Shown here piece after piece: positions 59,801 through 64,000 of a stretch of DNA of 64,000 nt. Under the pieces are notes generated by a model, which saw only the letters and a program-made list of their open reading frames with translations, was not told the DNA's origin and did not search any database. Numbering within the stretch: the stretch's first letter is position 1; every line of letters begins with the position of its first letter. This DNA is from Stenogyne calaminthoides (taxonomy: Eukaryota > Streptophyta > Magnoliopsida > Lamiales > Lamiaceae): positions 27,041,667 to 27,105,666 of the forward strand of contig JBBCBC010000007.1 of NCBI GenBank assembly GCA_037126765.1, in the 5' to 3' direction. A program made the translations under genes and the position numbers.

Positions 59801-62339
59801 CTATCGCAACCCCTCGTGTGATATTGTGTCGTTTTTCCCAACGGATAATATGAGTGGGTAGTATATAGGCATTTTTTTTTAGATCACTTGTAGTAGGGTT
59901 TTTTGCTTGTTCTTGTTGTAATTTTGATCGCAAGGATGGCGATGTCGGATGGAGGATCTGGAAAAAGCGGCGATTGGGGTTTTGGCCATTGGATGGTGAA
60001 AACTTTTTTTGCCATAAACTTTTGACTTCGGTGTCCGTTTTCCTATTATAACCATGTTTTTTGGAAGCGTCTTGAAGTCCTCTACATGTCTCACAAACTT
60101 TCTTTCCCTCTAAAACCCGACCCACGGATAGTATTATAATATTTTTCTCTATCGTAACCCTCGTGTGATATTGTGTCGTTTTCCCAACGGATAATATGAG
60201 TGGGTAGTATAGGCATTTTTTTCATAGATCACTTTAGTAGGGTTTTGCTTGTTCTTGTTGTAATTTTGATCGCAAGGATGACCAGATGTCGGATGGAGGA
60301 TCTGGAAAGCGGCGATTGGGGTTTTTGCCCGTTGGATGGTGAAAACTTTTTTTGCCATAACTTTTGACTTTCGGGTGTCCGTTTTCCTATTATAACCATG
60401 TTTTTGGAAACGTCTTGAAGTCCTCTACATGTCTCACAAAACTTTTCGTCGTCCCTCTAAAAATTGACCCACGGATAGTATTATAATATTTTTTCTCTAT
60501 CATAACCCTCGTGTGATATTGTAATCGTTTTTCCCCAGCGGATAATATGAGTGGGTAGTATAGGCATTTTTTTTTTCATATAGATCACTTTTAGTAGGGT
60601 TTTGCTTGTTCTTGTTGTAATTTTGATCGCAAGGATGAGCGATTCGGATGGAGGATCTGGAAAGCGGCGATTGGGGTTTTTGCCATTGGATGGTGAAAAC
60701 TTTTTGGCCATAACTTTTTACTCGGTGTCCGTTTTTCCTATTATAACCATGTTTGGAAACGTCTTGAAGTCGTCTACATGTCTCACAGCTTTGCCGTTCC
60801 TCTAAAACTGACCCACCGGATAGTATTATAATATTTTTCTCTATCACAACCCTCGTGTGATATTGTAATCGTTTTTTTTCCCAACGGATAATATGAGTGG
60901 GTAGTATAGGCATTTTTTTTCATAGATCATTTGTAGTAGGGTTTTGCTTGTTCTTGTTGTAATTTTGATCATAAGGATAAGCGATTTCGGATGGAGGATC
61001 TGGAAACGGCGATTGGGGTTTTGGCCATTGGATGGTGAAAACTGTTTTGGCCATAACTTTTGACTCGGGTGTCCGTTTTCCTATTATAACCATGTTTTTG
61101 AAACGTCTTGAAGTCCTCTACATGTCTCACAACTTTGTCGTCCCTCTAAAACTGACCCACTAGATAGTATTATAATATTTTTCTATATCGCAACCTTCGT
61201 GTGTGATATTGTGTCGTTTTTTTCCAACGGATAATATGAGTGGGTAGTATAGGCATTTTTTTTTAGATCACTTGTAGTAGGGTTTTGCTTGTTCTTGTTG
61301 TAATTTTGATCATGAGGATGACGATGTCGGATGGAGGATCTGGAAAGCGGCGATTGGGGTTTTGGCCATTGGATGGTGAAAAACTTTTTTGCCATAACTT
61401 TTTTGACTTTCGGTGTCCGTTTTCCTATTATAACCATGTTTTGGAAACGTCTTGAAGTCCTCTACATGTCTCACAACTTCGTCGTCCCTCTAAAACTGAC
61501 CCACCGGATAGTATTATAATATTTTTTTCTATCGCAACCCTCGTGTGATATTGTAATCGTTTTTCCCAACGGATAATATGAGTGGGTAGTATAGGCATTT
61601 TTTTTTCATAGATCACTTTAGTAGGGTTTTGCTTGTTCTTGTTGTAATTTTGATCGCAAGGATGAGCGATGTCGGATGGAGGATCTGGAAACGGCGATTG
61701 GGGTTTTGGCCATTGGATGGTGAAAACTTTTTTGCCATAACTTTTTGACTTTCGGTGTCCGTTTTTCTATTATAACCATGTTTTTGAAACGTCTTGAAGT
61801 CCTCTACATGTCTCACAACCGTCGTCCCTCTCTCTAAAAACCGACCCACCGGATAGTATTATAATATTTTTCTCTATCGCAACCCTCGTGTGATATTGTC
61901 GTTTTTTCCCAACGGATAATATGAGTGGGTAGTATAGGCATTTTTTTTTTCATAGATCACTTGTAGTAGGGTTTTGCTTGTTCTTGTTGTAATTTTGATC
62001 ATAAGGATGATGCGATTTCGGATGGAGGATCTGGAAATGGGCGATTGGGGTTTTGGCCATTGGATGGTGAAAACTTTTTTTTGCCATAACTTTTTTGACT
62101 TCGGTGTCCGTTTTCCTATTATAACCATGTTTTTGGAAACGTCTTGAAGTCTTCTACATGTCTCAAACCGCCGTCCTCTAAAAATGACCCCCGGATAGAT
62201 AGTATTATAATTTTTTTCTCTATCGCAACCCTCGTGTGATATTGTAATCGTTTTTCCCAACGGATAATATGAGTGGGTAGTATAGGCATTTTTTTTTCAT
62301 AGATCACTGTAGTAGGGTTTTGCTTGTTCTTGTTGTAAT

Positions 62340-62682
62340 TTTGATCGCAAGGATGACCGATGTCGGATGGAGGATCTGGAAACGGCGATTGGGGTTTTGG
62401 CCATTGGATGGTGAAAACTGTTTTGGCCATAACTTTTTACTCGGGTGTCCATTTTCCTATTATAACCATGTTTCGGAAACGTCTTGAAGTCCTCTACATG
62501 TCTCACAACTTCGTCGTCCCTCTAAAACTGACCCACCGGATAGTATTATAATATTTTTCTCTATCGCAACCCTCGTGTGATATTGTAATCGTTTTTCCCA
62601 AACGGATAATATGAGTGGGTAGTATAGGCATTTTTTTTTTCATAGATCATTGTAGTAGGGTTTTGCTTGTTCTTGTTGTAAT
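62340..62682. repeat. Example of a clean satellite unit (343 bp)
   Basis: From tttgatcgcaagg to gttgtaa before the next unit. It keeps gaccgatgtcgg, aactgttttggccataac, tactcgggtgtcc, tgtttcggaaacg and ctgacccaccggatag, the forms seen in edge units. Similar clean units occur near 43,910, 48,810, 52,000 and 55,400. About 40% GC by eye, with a T run of 7-10 after ggca. Confidence 0.85.
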
Positions 62683-64000
62683 TTTGATCATAAGGATGAG
62701 CGATGTCGGATGGAGGATCTGGAAACGGCGATTGGGGTTTTGGCCATTGGATGGTGAAAAACTTTTTTTTGGCATAACTTTTGACTTCGGTGTCCATTTT
62801 TCCTATTATAACCATGTTTGGAAAATCTTGAAGTCCTCTACATGTCTCACAACTTTGTCCCTCTAAAAATTGACCCACCCACCGGATAGTATTATAATAT
62901 TTTTCTCTATCGCAACCCTCGTGTGATATTGTAATCGTTTTTCCCAAACGGATAATATGAGTGGGTAGTATAGGCATTTTTTTTCATAGATCACTGTAGT
63001 AGGGTTTTTGCTTGTTCTTGTTGTAATTTTGATCGCAAGGATGAGCGATGTCGGATGGAGGATCTGGAAACGGCGATTGGGGTTTTGGCCATTGGATGGT
63101 GAAAACTTTTTTTTGCCATAACTTTTTGACTTCGGTGTCCGTTTTTCCTATTATAACCATGTTTTGAAACGTCTTGAAGTCCTCTACATGTCTCAAACTT
63201 CCGTCGTTCCTCTAAAAAACCTGACCCACGGATAGTATTATTATAATATTTTTCTCTATCGCAACCCTCGTGTGATATTGTAATCGTTTTTCCCAAGGGA
63301 TAATATGAGTGGGTAGTATAGGCATTTTTTTTCATAGATCCTTTGTAGTAGGGTTTTGCTTGTTCTTGTTGTAATTTTGATCGCAAGGATGAGCGATTTC
63401 GGATGGAGGATCTGGAAAGCGGCGATTGGGGTTTTGGCCCATTGGATGGTGAAAACTATTTTTGCCATAACTTTTGACTTCGGGTGTCCGTTTTCCTATT
63501 ATAACCATGTTTTGGAAAAATCTCTTGAAGTCCTCTACATGTCTCTCACTTTTTTCTGTCGTCCCTCTAAAATGACCCACCGGATAGTATTATAATATTT
63601 TTCTCTATCATAACCCCTCGTGTGATATTGTAATCGTTTTTCCCAACGGATAATATGAGTGGGTAGGTATAGGCATTTTTTTTCATAGATCATTTGTAGT
63701 AGGGTTTTGCTTGTTCTTGTTGTAATTTTGATCGCAAGGATGAGCGATTTCGGATGGAGGATCTGGAAATGCGGCGATTGGGGTTTTTGGCCATTGGATG
63801 GTGAAAACTTTTTTTTGCCATAACTTTTTTTTATTTCGGTGTCCGTTTTCCTTATATAACCATGTTTTTGAAAACGTCTTGAAGTCCTCTACATGTCTCA
63901 CAACTTTCGTCCCTCTAAAACCCGACCCACGGATAGTATTATAATATTTTTCTCTATCGCAACCCTCGTGTGATATTGTGTCGTTTTTTCCAACGGATAA

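Larger units (their letters stand above)
21416..64000. repeat. Satellite array, about 123 head-to-tail units of ~342-348 bp, open at right edge
   Basis: The anchor ggatggtgaaaa recurs about 123 times from 21,481 to 63,798, all in one orientation, with a mean spacing of about 347 bp. I see no interruption by another element. Well-kept blocks are gatggaggatctgg, ggcgattggggttttggcc, attggatggtgaaaa, cctattataaccatg, cgtcttgaagtc, agtattataatatttttctc, ccctcgtgtgatattgt, ggataatatgagtgggtagt and ttgcttgttcttgttgtaat. Variable places are the T runs, the bases after GATC, and the stretch between gtctca and ctctaaaa. No gene. The short frames on both strands (for example MSDGGSGNGDWGFGHW or KHGYNRKTDT) are readings of the repeat. 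I do not recognise the family. Confidence 0.97.

Noticed and set aside
21416..64000. Some hundred short open frames with recurrent peptides (KHGYNRKTDT, SDGGSGNGDWGFGHW and similar), up to 279 codons on the minus strand
   Set aside because: They recur once per unit in both strands and shift frame with each homopolymer change. The unit is near a multiple of three, so some frames run on for more than one unit. No protein-like conservation or start context is seen.
21416..64000. CRISPR-like regular repeats
   Set aside because: The unit is about 347 bp and fully repeated, without short repeats separated by unique spacers; the DNA is plant-like.
21416..64000. Unit as a dimer of two ~171-bp halves
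   Set aside because: Comparing the two halves by eye shows no shared stretch beyond attataa, so a dimer origin is not supported.

Overview
The window is gene-poor plant nuclear heterochromatin, most likely from a eudicot. It holds Ty1/Copia-type pol genes, LTRs with TGTT...AACA ends, an initiator-tRNA-Met primer site (TGGTATCAGAGC), purine tracts of the AAAAAGGGGGAAAT type, and a long tandem satellite. I see no intact host gene, rRNA or tRNA, and I cannot name the species.

Left third (1-21,350): a nest of LTR retrotransposons. The oldest layer is a minus-strand Copia element (Copia-1), whose pol gene is cut into three pieces at 3,306-4,645, 8,552-9,647 and 20,220-21,350. Read in the order 21,350 to 3,306 they give protease, GAG-pre-integrase, integrase, linker, reverse transcriptase (RT) and RNase H. 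Three later insertions explain the cuts. (i) A plus-strand element C ends at 3,305; only its 3' internal part and 3' LTR are in the window. (ii) A non-autonomous minus-strand element B lies at 4,646-8,546, with a 252-bp internal region, a PBS, a PPT and an exact GCAGC target duplication. (iii) A second minus-strand Copia element (Copia-2) lies at 9,653-20,214, with two LTRs and a near-matching duplication (gcagt/acagt). Copia-2 is itself interrupted at 12,303-14,131 by a solo LTR (D) related to C. All pol genes are broken by stops and frameshifts; every nonsense codon I traced is explained by one C-to-T or G-to-A transition.

Right two thirds (21,416-64,000): one uninterrupted head-to-tail satellite of about 123 units by eye count, mean period about 347 bp, running off the right edge. 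Its left edge is a 65-bp piece of the 5' end of a family-B LTR (21,351-21,415) sitting in Copia-1, so the array starts inside, or has replaced most of, a retrotransposon. Edge units average about 342 bp and look clean, and a block of them is duplicated with a shift of four units. Deeper units average about 348 bp, with many homopolymer-length and GATCGC-site differences that may be partly assembly noise. The many short ORFs in the array are by-products of the repeat.

The main points of interest are the link between an LTR and this satellite, the minimal element B with very unequal LTRs, and sequence modules shared between the LTR families and possibly the satellite.
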